Assembly: GCA_903926205.1 (NCBI GenBank)
Contig: CAIYID010000086.1
Coordinates: 1 to 53,951, forward strand
Direction of reading: 5' to 3'
Source of the DNA: an uncultured Bdellovibrionales bacterium
GTDB lineage: Bacteria > Bdellovibrionota > Bdellovibrionia > Bdellovibrionales > Bdellovibrionaceae
Length of the DNA: 53,951 nucleotides
How positions within the stretch are numbered: position 1 is the stretch's first letter; each line of letters opens with the position of its first letter. The notes beneath the pieces were generated by a model. It saw only the letters and a list, made by a program, of their open reading frames with translations. It was not told where the DNA came from and ran no database searches. Position numbers and translations under genes: made by a program. Shown here piece by piece: positions 8,060 to 16,626 of the stretch.

Positions 8060-10165
8060 ATGGCCAACAAGTGGGACATTAATCTTGTCAGAAACATCGG
8101 AATTTCCGCTCATATCGATTCGGGAAAAACCACATTATCTGAGCGTATTCTTTTCTACGGAGGAAAGATCCACGCAATTCACGAAGTGAAAGGAAAAGAC
8201 GGCGTCGGCGCAACCATGGACTTCATGGACCTCGAACGTGAAAAAGGGATCACGATCCAATCAGCCTGCACTCAGGTGACATGGAAAGATTATACCATCA
8301 ATTTGATCGACACTCCGGGGCACGTGGATTTCACGATTGAAGTGGAACGTTCTTTGCGAGTTCTTGATGGCGCGATCCTTGTTCTTTGTGGAGTGGCGGG
8401 AGTTCAATCTCAGTCCATCACTGTTGATCGTCAGATGAAACGTTACAGCGTTCCTCGTTTGGCATTCGTCAACAAATTGGATCGTCAAGGAGCCAATCCT
8501 ATCCGCGTGAAAGATGCTTTAGTTGAAAAACTAAGATTGAACGCAGTGATGTTCCAAATCCCAATTGGTTTGGAAGAAAAACACATTGGCGTGGTCGACC
8601 TCGTTGAAATGAAAGCTTACAATTTCTTGGGTGATTCTGGCGAAAACGTGACTGAAGTGGAAATCCCGGCTGAATTGAAAGCGCAAGCGGATGAGTATCG
8701 CCAAATCATGATCGAAAAATTGGCCGACGTTGATGAAACTCTTGCTGATAAATTCTTGCTAGGTGAAATGCCAACTGTTGAGGAAATTCGCGCAGCAACT
8801 CGTAAAGCTGTTATTGCGTTGAAATTGGTTCCCGTGTTCTGCGGATCTGCTTTCAAAAATAAAGGTGTGCAATTACTTCTCGAAGCTGTTGGTCATTACT
8901 TACCAACTCCAGCAGAGAAAAAAGAGTACGGTCTTGATTTAGACAATGCTGAAGAACGAGTTGATTTGACTCCTGATGAGAAAAAACCTTTGGTGGCTTT
9001 GGCGTTCAAACTCCAAGATACTCCATTTGGTCAATTGACCTTTATGCGCGTTTATCAAGGTAAACTCTCAAAAGGTGATTTCATTTATAATGTGGCCAGC
9101 AAAAAATCCGTTAAAATTCCACGCGTGGTTCGTATGCATGCAGACAAAATGGAAGACGTTGAAACAGCTTCTGCCGGTGATATCGTTGCGATGTTCGGTA
9201 TCGATTGCGCTTCTGGTGACACTTTCGTCGTTGAAGGCATCAATATTTCCATGCGTTCTATGCACGTTCCAGACGCCGTTATTAGTTTGGCAATTTCTCC
9301 TAAAGATAAAGCCGGACAAAATAACTTCTCTAAAGCTTTACAAAAATTCCGTAAAGAAGATCCTACTTTCCGCGTAAAACGTGATGAAGAGTCCGGTGAG
9401 ACCATCATCAGCGGAATGGGTGAACTTCACTTGGAAATTTATGTTGAGCGTATGAAGCGTGAGTTCAATTGCGAAACAATCGTTGGAGCTCCTCAAGTGG
9501 CATACCGTGAAACCATCGGTCAAGCTGCCAACTACGATTACACTCATAAAAAACAAACGGGTGGTTCGGGACAATTCGCGAAAGTCGTGGGTAATATTGC
9601 TCCACTTCCAGCTGATGCCACTGAAGTCTTCGTGTTTGAAAACAGTGTCGTCGGTGGACGTATTCCAAAGGAATTCATTCCAGCGGTTGAAGAAGGCTTC
9701 CAAGAACAATGCGCAAAAGGTCCATTGATAGGTTTCCCTATCGTTGGCGTGAAAGTCGAATTAACCGACGGTTCATACCATGATGTTGACTCGAGCTACA
9801 TGGCCTTCAAAATTTGTGCAATGGCCGCAATGCGGGAAGTTTATGCGAAAGCAAGACCAACCGTTCTTGAGCCCATCATGAAATTGGAAACAACAGTTCC
9901 AGAAGAATACCAAGGACCGGCAACTGGTCAAATCAACCAACGCCGTGGTATTATTCAAAACACTGGCTCGATTGAAGGCAATGCCGTGATCGAAGCGCAT
10001 GTTCCACTTTCAGAGATGTTTGGTTACTCCACAGATCTTCGTTCTGCCACAAAAGGTAAGGGCGAGTTTTCGATGGAGTTCTCTCATTACACGCCAGCTC
10101 CTCGAAATATCCAAGATGAGCTCGCGAAAAAGTACCAAGAGAAACGCGCGGCTGAGAACAAATAA
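8060..10165 (+). CDS. fusA: Elongation factor G, mitochondrial-like (EF-G1/spd) type
   Basis: This 701-residue translational GTPase drives ribosomal translocation. The G1 loop is AHIDSGKT, G3 is DTPGH and G4 is NKLD; the C-terminal EF-G domains follow. Several segments match mitochondrial EF-G1 and the related spirochaete/planctomycete/deltaproteobacterial form rather than the common bacterial EF-G: IDSGKTT instead of [43 protein letters not shown], and [13 protein letters not shown]. This type works in translocation, with a second EF-G specialised for recycling expected elsewhere in the genome. AGGAG lies a few bases before the ATG. It stands alone, not in an rps-tuf operon, and is followed by a strong terminator. 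Confidence 0.96.
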   Translation: MANKWDINLVRNIGISAHIDSGKTTLSERILFYGGKIHAIHEVKGKDGVGATMDFMDLEREKGITIQSACTQVTWKDYTINLIDTPGHVDFTIEVERSLRVLDGAILVLCGVAGVQSQSITVDRQMKRYSVPRLAFVNKLDRQGANPIRVKDALVEKLRLNAVMFQIPIGLEEKHIGVVDLVEMKAYNFLGDSGENVTEVEIPAELKAQADEYRQIMIEKLADVDETLADKFLLGEMPTVEEIRAATRKAVIALKLVPVFCGSAFKNKGVQLLLEAVGHYLPTPAEKKEYGLDLDNAEERVDLTPDEKKPLVALAFKLQDTPFGQLTFMRVYQGKLSKGDFIYNVASKKSVKIPRVVRMHADKMEDVETASAGDIVAMFGIDCASGDTFVVEGINISMRSMHVPDAVISLAISPKDKAGQNNFSKALQKFRKEDPTFRVKRDEESGETIISGMGELHLEIYVERMKREFNCETIVGAPQVAYRETIGQAANYDYTHKKQTGGSGQFAKVVGNIAPLPADATEVFVFENSVVGGRIPKEFIPAVEEGFQEQCAKGPLIGFPIVGVKVELTDGSYHDVDSSYMAFKICAMAAMREVYAKARPTVLEPIMKLETTVPEEYQGPATGQINQRRGIIQNTGSIEGNAVIEAHVPLSEMFGYSTDLRSATKGKGEFSMEFSHYTPAPRNIQDELAKKYQEKRAAENK

Positions 10166-10193
10166 TCGAAAAAATTCAATTTATTTTGAAATT

Positions 10194-10221
10194 AAAAACC
10201 CGCCAAAAGCGGGTTTTTTTT
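10194..10221 (+). terminator. Intrinsic terminator of fusA
   Basis: The inverted repeat AACCCGC / GCGGGTT with loop CAAAA (GC-rich core 10199-10203 and 10209-10213) is followed by an eight-base T-tract. It begins about 30 bases after the fusA stop. The T-tract runs into the stop codon of the convergent gene at 10220. Confidence 0.92.
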
Positions 10222-11146
10222 ATTTTGCCGAACGACAACGAAAAGAAATAAAAGGGTCTACTGAAAGATGTTTCAAGAACCGCGGCAGACATGTGGACAC
10301 GACTTGATTGTTCGCGATTGATCCATCATTTAAAGTTTCAAAAACACTTTCAAGAGAGATTCGCGAATCAGACTCTGCACTGTCAGAAATATTCACAAAG
10401 GGTTTCAACTGATCTTCGAAACTTTTAGTGACAACGGCATAAGTTTTAAAGCCAATCGGTGATTCATTAATTATCTTTTCTACTCCCGAAATTCCACTCA
10501 CAAATTGACCATTAAAAACACCCACGGCATAAGCTCTCGCCTTTAGAACACGAGAATGAGTTTGACCAATTTTGTTGATTGTTTCCGCCCCGCTACCGAA
10601 GCCGGTCAAAATAATCCCGAGATTTTTTTCATCGACGAGCCAACCCGCACTTGCGATCTTTTCAAACAACAAATGACTAAAATCATCAAAACCATTATTG
10701 GCATTAACGCCGGATTCAATCTGAGCCACACTTCGATTGACACGGTTTCGGACAATAAATTTCTGAGCATGCTGACCATCAAAATCTCCATTGAGGACCA
10801 CAAATAATCCGTGAAAATCGACTCCAGACAACAACTCTGAAAAGTCTGGATATTCACTGCTCCCATCAGGTGGGGGACCAAAATAAAATACCACTCGTTG
10901 CGACTCTGCTTTTTCTGAGAGCTCTGAACGATAAACATCAATTGGTAAATCAAACTGTTTCGTTTCTAAAAAGAAAGTACGCCGAATGACTTCAGAATGT
11001 TTTTCAATTGGGAGTTTTAAAACTGGATTTGAAGTCTCGCTCGCAACAGAGGACTCTGCGACCGCCTCTGCAATTCCTGCACGAAAAACCCTTTGAGCAC
11101 TAACAACAAAAACGACAACCATAAATAAAAAAATTATTCCACGCAT
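10220..11146 (-). CDS. Secreted protein of unknown function
   Basis: The preferred ATG at 11146 begins MRGIIFLFMVVVFVVSAQRV, a signal peptide or N-terminal anchor; the frame runs 18 codons further upstream but those residues would precede the signal. The mature part (about 290 residues) alternates predicted strands and helices, with VVFYFGPPPDGSS, FHGLFVVLNGDF and LGIILTGFGSGAETI. This pattern resembles an alpha/beta hydrolase-like core, but the Ser in GFGSGAE is not in a strict GxSxG, so enzymatic activity is unproven. No family is recognised. It converges with fusA and shares its terminator region. Confidence 0.7.
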   Translation of the reverse strand: MRGIIFLFMVVVFVVSAQRVFRAGIAEAVAESSVASETSNPVLKLPIEKHSEVIRRTFFLETKQFDLPIDVYRSELSEKAESQRVVFYFGPPPDGSSEYPDFSELLSGVDFHGLFVVLNGDFDGQHAQKFIVRNRVNRSVAQIESGVNANNGFDDFSHLLFEKIASAGWLVDEKNLGIILTGFGSGAETINKIGQTHSRVLKARAYAVGVFNGQFVSGISGVEKIINESPIGFKTYAVVTKSFEDQLKPFVNISDSAESDSRISLESVFETLNDGSIANNQVVSTCLPRFLKHLSVDPFISFRCRSAK

Positions 11147-11260
11147 GCCTTTATTATATTCAATTTCCAAGAAAATGTGAAGGTCAGAGCCTAGGACCAA
11201 AGTCCGGTATTTAGTTAATTCCGTGTTGGCCTAGATTCTCTCCTTAGCAAAGGTTGGCGC

Positions 11261-12328
11261 ATGACTCAGTCGGTGGTATTCTCATTGCTTATGACAACCA
11301 TTCTTACTCTCTCCGTTCTTGTTTTGCTTATTTCGTTTTGCTGTTCACTTCTAGAAGCTATTTTACTATCGATTTCTCATGCCTACGTTGCTATTGAGGT
11401 GAAAGACAATCCTCGCACCGGCAAATTAATGGAGCATCTTAAAGAAAACATCGATCGGCCCCTTTCTGCAATTTTGACTTTAAACACAATTACGCACACG
11501 GCAGGCGCTGCAGCTATCGGTGCTATGGTTCAACAGCAATATGGCAGTACGGCTATTTCCTTTTTTTCGATGGCGCTGACATTTTGCGTTTTGATTTTTG
11601 CAGAAATCATTCCGAAAATGATCGGAGCTGTTTACTGGAAAACGCTGGCCCCTGCGGCCATTTATGTCATCCAAAGTATTATCTTTATTTTGTATCCGAT
11701 TGTTTGGCTCTCAGAGTTTATGGGTCGGCTTTTTAAACGCCCCAATGAACCTGATGTCACCCGTGAAGAAGTGATTGCAACAGCAGAAATTGGTGCTGAC
11801 GAAGGAAGTTTGCATTTTAAAGAATCAAAAATTATTAAAAATCTTTTGATGCTCGATAATATTTTTGTCTCAGATATTATGACCCCGCGGTCGGTCATGT
11901 TTGCTTTGGATGGCAGCATGACGGTCGAAGAAGTTTTTGAAAAGTATAAGCCTATTCGGTTTTCGCGAATTCCGGTTTATGAAGGAAGTCTAGACAACAT
12001 CATTGGATTGGTGTTCCTACACAAAATTCACGAAACCATGTCCAACGATTTTCACGAAGTGAAAATTAAAGATCTAACTCTTCCGATTAGCTCGGTTCCA
12101 GAGCGAATGACAGCAGGAGCGGCCCTGGATTTTTTTATTAAACGGAAAGAACATTTATCCCTGGCTGTTGATGAGTATGGCATTGTGACTGGCCTTGTGA
12201 CTTTAGAGGACACGGTGGAAACCTTGTTAGGCGTGGAGATCGTTGATGAGCTCGACAGCGTGGCTGATATGCGCCAGTATGCTTTAGAACAGTGGCAACT
12301 ACGAAAAAATCAATTTCGAAAGACTTAA
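11261..12328 (+). CDS. CNNM/CorC-type transporter-like protein (DUF21 plus CBS pair)
   Basis: The first about 150 residues form a CNNM (DUF21) transmembrane domain with four hydrophobic segments and a conserved LSISHAYVA / FAEIIPK pattern. Residues about 205-325 form a CBS pair: VSDIMTPRSVMFAL opens the first CBS, and LSLAVDEYGIVTGLVTLEDTVETLLG is the typical end of the second. The CorC_HlyC C-terminal domain is absent, and the 355-residue length fits such short forms. The family is linked to Mg2+ or Co2+ export or resistance; it was historically called hemolysin, a name without support here. The cutA ATG follows two bases after its stop, implying an operon with another metal-tolerance gene. 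Confidence 0.9.
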   Translation: MTQSVVFSLLMTTILTLSVLVLLISFCCSLLEAILLSISHAYVAIEVKDNPRTGKLMEHLKENIDRPLSAILTLNTITHTAGAAAIGAMVQQQYGSTAISFFSMALTFCVLIFAEIIPKMIGAVYWKTLAPAAIYVIQSIIFILYPIVWLSEFMGRLFKRPNEPDVTREEVIATAEIGADEGSLHFKESKIIKNLLMLDNIFVSDIMTPRSVMFALDGSMTVEEVFEKYKPIRFSRIPVYEGSLDNIIGLVFLHKIHETMSNDFHEVKIKDLTLPISSVPERMTAGAALDFFIKRKEHLSLAVDEYGIVTGLVTLEDTVETLLGVEIVDELDSVADMRQYALEQWQLRKNQFRKT

Positions 12329-12330
12329 GC

Positions 12331-12639
12331 ATGAAAAGCTTTTCTTTTTTTTACGTGACCGCACCCAACTTAAAAACAGCCAAAAAGATCAGTCAGCAAT
12401 TACTCGAAGAAAAACTCATTGGCTGTGCCAATCTCATTCAAGGAATGTCAGCCCTTTACCTCTGGAAAGGTAAAATTAAAAAGAGTCGAGAGATTGTAAT
12501 GATTTTGAAAACTTCCGCCAAACAAACCGCAAAATTACGCCGCCGACTTCTAGAAATTCATCCCTATGAAACGCCCTGCGTAGCAGAACTTTCGCTAAAG
12601 TCTCTGAACCAAGCCTACGCCGCTTGGCTGAAAAACTAA
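12331..12639 (+). CDS. cutA: CutA-like divalent cation tolerance protein
   Basis: CutA proteins are small trimeric proteins with a ferredoxin-like fold, associated with copper tolerance. Visible hallmarks are KISQQLLEEKLIGCANLI, a Trp in YLWKGKI, EIVMILKT, and HPYETPCVAEL followed by a C-terminal YAAWL segment. The ATG at 12331 follows the previous stop by two bases; an upstream in-frame start at 12292 would overlap that gene and add 13 unrelated residues. The product is 102 residues, close to the family norm, with no signal peptide. Confidence 0.93.
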   Translation: MKSFSFFYVTAPNLKTAKKISQQLLEEKLIGCANLIQGMSALYLWKGKIKKSREIVMILKTSAKQTAKLRRRLLEIHPYETPCVAELSLKSLNQAYAAWLKN

Positions 12640-12652
12640 GGATTTTTTTGGC

Positions 12653-12844
12653 TCACTTTTTTGCTGCAGTGTTATCTAATTCGATGAGCGGTGCTGTTTT
12701 TTGTTTTCGTTCAGTGCGTGCTTGGTCACTGAATGGGCCAAAAAGCACCAGACGACTGCCCAGAACAAAAAGAACTGTTAGCACAGCCAAAATCGCGAAA
12801 AGACTTAGGGTTTGAAAATCACGTTCTTTGATCAGCTTCTTCAT
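12653..12844 (-). CDS. Small single-pass membrane protein
   Basis: This 63-residue frame starts with an ATG followed by basic and acidic residues (MKKLIKERDF), one hydrophobic segment (about 14-30) and a polar C-terminus with basic and acidic residues. The gene sits alone on the minus strand between cutA and pyrE. No family is recognised. The membrane segment and orderly layout suggest a real gene, but this is an inference from a short frame. Confidence 0.5.
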   Translation of the reverse strand: MKKLIKERDFQTLSLFAILAVLTVLFVLGSRLVLFGPFSDQARTERKQKTAPLIELDNTAAKK

Positions 12845-12952
12845 TTATGTTTAGATGTGTTTTTAACTTTAAATTCCAACCAACTTTAATCTCCACATCT
12901 ATCCTTCACCTATGATAAAGCACGAAGGGTGCCAACTTAAAGAGAGGTCAAA

Positions 12953-13480
12953 ATGAATCGAGCGCAATTGGCTGAAAATATATATAAAGCGTCTTATCTC
13001 ACTGGTTCTTTCAAACTGAGGTCTGGCCAAACGTCCAGTGAATATTTCGACAAATACCGTTTTGAAGCTCAGCCCAAACTTCTTAAAGAAATCGCCAAAC
13101 ATTTAGCAAGCTTAATTCCCGCGGGAACAGAAGTTCTCGCTGGCTTGGAAATGGGAGGTATTCCCATCGCCACGGCACTTTCGTTGGAGACTGGAATTCC
13201 TTGTGTGTTTGTTCGCAAAGAAGCAAAAAAATATGGCACCTGCCAATTCGCTGAGGGTTTAGATATTCATAATAAAAAACTTTGTCTCATTGAAGATGTG
13301 ATCACGACAGGTGGTCAGGTCGCACTTTCCACGCAGGATTTACGCTCGATCGGTGCAAGGGTAGAGAATGTTCTTTGTGTAATTCATCGAGGAACAGGGC
13401 AAGAGTCCAAGCTCACAGAACTTGGACTCAATATGCAGGCACTTTTTAATATGCAGGAGCTGAAGGCCTCCGCGCAGTAA
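12953..13480 (+). CDS. pyrE: Orotate phosphoribosyltransferase
   Basis: PyrE joins orotate and PRPP to make OMP in pyrimidine synthesis. The PRPP-binding motif is LCLIEDVITTGGQV (about residues 104-117). The flexible catalytic loop contains VRKEAKKYGTCQFAEG, and the N-terminal region has the typical LRSGQTSSEYFDKY. At 175 residues it is shorter than E. coli PyrE (213), like many compact bacterial forms. AGAGAGG precedes the ATG. It is not adjacent to other pyr genes. Confidence 0.95.
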   Translation: MNRAQLAENIYKASYLTGSFKLRSGQTSSEYFDKYRFEAQPKLLKEIAKHLASLIPAGTEVLAGLEMGGIPIATALSLETGIPCVFVRKEAKKYGTCQFAEGLDIHNKKLCLIEDVITTGGQVALSTQDLRSIGARVENVLCVIHRGTGQESKLTELGLNMQALFNMQELKASAQ

Positions 13481-13566
13481 CAAGGCCATTGCTCCAACAA
13501 CAGAGTTAGACACCTGTCGATTTTTCTCAACAGACGAATTTTCGTGCTCAATTATTTTTCAAGTAG

Positions 13567-14400
13567 CTATTTTTCGCCAACGACGTAGGCCACCCAAGCT
13601 TCACACTCTTCACCCTTTTCGGTGCGAGTGAAAACGCCATTGCCTCCGCCTTTTTTATTCGTGCCTTCCCAATAAACGTGAGTTTTTTTAAAACCCACCT
13701 CTTCCATTATTTCGCGAATTTCAGGAATAGTCCACATGCGCCAATCATAAGTAAAAACATCTTCGATTTTCCTCTGATCTTTGAGCTGAAAATGAATGCT
13801 AAATTTAGCTTTTGCCGTGACAGGATCAAATCCATGCTGATGCCAAAAATAAGAAAATTTTCGATATTTGGTTTTTTCTTCGTTCTCATCATAACAAGCA
13901 CTGCCACCAAAAACATCCACCAGAAAAAGCCCCTTCGAGCTTAAGCCCTTGAGCACATCGGTAAAGTATTTTTTTAAGAGCTCTCGTGAATGAAAAATAA
14001 AATAAGAAAAATTCATCGCTGCGATGATATCAGCTGCCGGAACATTAGCCTTCATCACATTTTGCTCCATGGGATGAACTCTCTTTTTTTGCTGCTCCGT
14101 TAACGGGCTCAGATGATGAGCCCTCCCGTATGCCAAAGGCTCCGGATCCAAATCAAGTCCATAGGAAATATTCTTCGGATGTAGTTTCACCCACTCCGCA
14201 CACATAGCAAAAGTGCCGCAAAAGTCTTCTCGAAAAATTCGGGGATCTTTTTTTCTTAACTCTTGATGAACTTTTCGAAAAAATTCCACATCGGTGTCAG
14301 GCGACTGAACCGCGTCCAGATACAGCTCATATTTATTGAAAATTTTTTTGGTTCCGCTTTTGTGAACTCGATGTTTAGATTTTGTATTATTATTTTTCAT
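13567..14400 (-). CDS. Class I SAM-dependent methyltransferase
   Basis: The protein (277 residues from ATG 14400) has a Rossmann methyltransferase core. FREDFCGTFAMCAEW holds the glycine-containing motif I region, YGLDLDPEPLAYG is the acidic end of strand beta-2, AADIIAAMNFSYFIFHSRELL is motif IV-like, and GLFLVDVFGG follows. The C-terminal GGGNGVFTRTEKGEECEAWVAYVVG is a substrate-domain strand pair. The substrate is not evident. The start lies just upstream of the E1 beta stop, so it is the last gene of the same minus-strand unit. An ATG at 14430 would lengthen the overlap and add ten basic residues. Confidence 0.85.
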   Translation of the reverse strand: MKNNNTKSKHRVHKSGTKKIFNKYELYLDAVQSPDTDVEFFRKVHQELRKKDPRIFREDFCGTFAMCAEWVKLHPKNISYGLDLDPEPLAYGRAHHLSPLTEQQKKRVHPMEQNVMKANVPAADIIAAMNFSYFIFHSRELLKKYFTDVLKGLSSKGLFLVDVFGGSACYDENEEKTKYRKFSYFWHQHGFDPVTAKAKFSIHFQLKDQRKIEDVFTYDWRMWTIPEIREIMEEVGFKKTHVYWEGTNKKGGGNGVFTRTEKGEECEAWVAYVVGEK

Positions 14401-14404
14401 TCTA

Positions 14405-15460
14405 CTACGGCACTTCTGCCAAAATTTCACGAGTCAAATTTTCAATCTCTTGTTTTTGCGGAACTGTTGCGTCTTCTAAATTTGGATGGAGACCTATTCC
14501 AGGTATGTTTTTACCAGCCAAAACTCGTGGTCGCGCTAAGAGTTCATAAAACAATTCTTGAGTCACTCGGTAAGCCAAATGCTCTCCGAAATTCGTGACT
14601 TCCGTGTCCTCATTTACAAAAAGAACTCGCCCTGTTTTTTGCACAGATTTTTTTATCATCTGCCAATCATAAGGATAAATGGAGCGAAGATCGATCACCT
14701 CAACAGAAAGTCCTTCCACCTTCAATTTGTCCGCCACTTCATTGCACAAAAGTAAATGCCGGCCATAAGACACCAAAGTGACTTGTTCGCCTTCTCGAGT
14801 GATTTTTCCTTGACCAATCGGCACCAAATATTTTTCCACCTTTGGCCAACGCGCTTTCCACTGAGTTCGATCCCCAAGAGGAGCATCAATCATGGCCTTC
14901 AATTCTTTTTCATCAGCAGGTTCGCCGGGAATAAGTTCATCGCCGCGCACACGCATCAAAGCTTTCGGTTTTAAAAATAAAACGGGATTAGGATCTTCAA
15001 TCGCAGAAAGTAAAAGTCCGTAAGCATCCAAAGGATTTGAAGGCTGTACGACCTTCCAGCCAGCCAAACGAGAAGCCCATGCATCAAAACTGTGGGAGTG
15101 ATAAATGGAGCCTCGAATTCCCGCTCCTGTTGGACTCATCACAACGAGCGGCATCGGATATTTTCCGTTGGAACACCACAAGGTATTGCCAGCCATTTTA
15201 AGAAGATCAATGGTATTAAAAATATAATCGACGAATTGAATTTCGGCGACACAACGTTCGCCCGCCATGGCAATTCCAATCGCCATACCGATAATTCCGC
15301 GCTCATCCAACGGTGCATTCCATGCTGTTTTTACTCCCTGCGTGGCGGTAAAAACTCCACCAAGGGGTGCGCCGACGTCTTCTCCAAAAACATCTTTCAA
15401 CTGCATATTTTCTTCAGCAAAATGCAGAGCCATACGAATTGATTGTGCCATATTAGCCAT
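14405..15460 (-). CDS. 2-oxoacid dehydrogenase E1 component, beta subunit
   Basis: Together with the alpha subunit this forms the thiamine diphosphate E1 that decarboxylates a 2-oxoacid (branched-chain or pyruvate). Visible segments: MALHFAEENM and VFGEDVGAPLGGVFTATQG near the N-terminus (the Glu activates the thiazolium), GIAMAGERCVAEIQFVDYIF, SPTGAGIRGSIYHSHSFDAW, and the transketolase C-domain segment VSYGRHLLLC. The start is ATG 15460, because GGAGG lies seven bases upstream and its A overlaps the alpha stop (TAATG); a TTG 15 bases upstream is less likely. No E2 or E3 gene is adjacent, so the complex must be completed from elsewhere. Confidence 0.93.
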   Translation of the reverse strand: MANMAQSIRMALHFAEENMQLKDVFGEDVGAPLGGVFTATQGVKTAWNAPLDERGIIGMAIGIAMAGERCVAEIQFVDYIFNTIDLLKMAGNTLWCSNGKYPMPLVVMSPTGAGIRGSIYHSHSFDAWASRLAGWKVVQPSNPLDAYGLLLSAIEDPNPVLFLKPKALMRVRGDELIPGEPADEKELKAMIDAPLGDRTQWKARWPKVEKYLVPIGQGKITREGEQVTLVSYGRHLLLCNEVADKLKVEGLSVEVIDLRSIYPYDWQMIKKSVQKTGRVLFVNEDTEVTNFGEHLAYRVTQELFYELLARPRVLAGKNIPGIGLHPNLEDATVPQKQEIENLTREILAEVP

Positions 15461-16512
15461 TAGAATTTCCTCCAATTCGCATTTTCATTTCCAACATAAA
15501 TATTATCCCAAATTGTTTCTGGAGCTGGTCCGGCCTCTAATTTGACTTTTTGCTGGGCTTCAAAACCTTCAGCCTCATAGTCTTGCCAAATTTTCTTAGC
15601 ATGCTCTCCTTTGAGATATCCATTTTTTACCAGAGCAAATTCAAATTCCTTCACACAATCGCGTTCACTAGTAATCAAATTAGCGCCACTGGCTGAAGAG
15701 TGCCCATACAATCGTGACACTCTGGCTTCGATAAAAGACGGCTTGCCTGTGCTGCGAATATATTCCATCTCTTCTTGAATCGCGAGGTATGACTCTATGG
15801 GATTATTTCCATCAATCACGCGGGACCGAATGTTAAAAGCCTTCGCGCGATCTGCAATAGTGGTTTCACCATGCTGACCTTCGTAGGCCGTCGAAATTCC
15901 CCAAAAATTATTTTGCACACTGATTAAAAGTGGAAGTTCTTTCCCTTTGCGCGACGCCCACACCAAACAGCTAGAGAAATCTCCCTCAGCCGTTCCAGCA
16001 TCACCACCGGTCACAATGGAAAGTGATTTTGAATTATGTCGTTTCTGCACATGGGCCGTGCCCAAGGCTGTGACATACTGAGTTTCAATCGGCGAGGTGG
16101 CCGGCACAACATTCCACTGGGGAAAACAGTAGTGGCCAGAAAAATTACGTCCGCCCGTGCTCGTGTCTGTTGTCCGATTCATATTGAGGCGAACAGAATC
16201 GATCATCTCCATTCCTAATGCCAACAAGGTCGGAGTTCCACGATAGTGTAAATGCAAATAATCGTATTTTGGTCCTTGCCCTTTTTTTGCTAACAGACCT
16301 AGGGGCACTCCCCAGGCTTCTTCTCCGGGACTTCCAATCCAAAAAAATGAATCGCCGGCCTTATAAATTTTAATATGACGTTCTTCGAGCACTCGTGCTT
16401 TGACCATCAAATCATGCATTTTTAGCAATAAATCTTTAGGCAATTTTTTTAAATCGCTTTCTGAAATATTTGCTTGTTCTCTTGTTTTGCTGCCCGTACT
16501 GGTTTTGGACAT
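15460..16512 (-). CDS. 2-oxoacid dehydrogenase E1 component, alpha subunit
   Basis: The 350-residue protein binds thiamine diphosphate through GGDAGTAEGDF ... SVQNNFW, a GDG-to-NN motif in which the second Gly of GDG is Ala. SPIETQYVTALGTA and the phosphorylation-loop-like RLYGHSSASGANLI also match E1 alpha subunits of the branched-chain/pyruvate type. The N-terminal about 25 residues are polar. The gene ends at the TAATG junction with the beta subunit, showing tight coupling. The substrate class (branched-chain 2-oxoacids versus pyruvate) cannot be settled from motifs alone. Confidence 0.92.
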   Translation of the reverse strand: MSKTSTGSKTREQANISESDLKKLPKDLLLKMHDLMVKARVLEERHIKIYKAGDSFFWIGSPGEEAWGVPLGLLAKKGQGPKYDYLHLHYRGTPTLLALGMEMIDSVRLNMNRTTDTSTGGRNFSGHYCFPQWNVVPATSPIETQYVTALGTAHVQKRHNSKSLSIVTGGDAGTAEGDFSSCLVWASRKGKELPLLISVQNNFWGISTAYEGQHGETTIADRAKAFNIRSRVIDGNNPIESYLAIQEEMEYIRSTGKPSFIEARVSRLYGHSSASGANLITSERDCVKEFEFALVKNGYLKGEHAKKIWQDYEAEGFEAQQKVKLEAGPAPETIWDNIYVGNENANWRKF

Positions 16513-16626
16513 TTAACTTTTCCTTTTTTTCATAAATCCCAATAGAAAATAGATCCAACATTTAGGATCCTTGTTGTCCAGGATCTTGCCTCTCTTCTCA
16601 ATCATTTAAGCACTGCGTAGATAGCA

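Noticed and set aside
11002-11200. Extended N-terminus of the secreted unknown protein up to 11200.
   Set aside because: The extra residues would precede a signal peptide that begins naturally at ATG 11146.
16513-16626. Terminator between the E1 alpha start and the secreted unknown gene.
   Set aside because: GGATCC-like short repeats are present, but no stem followed by a T-tract on either strand.
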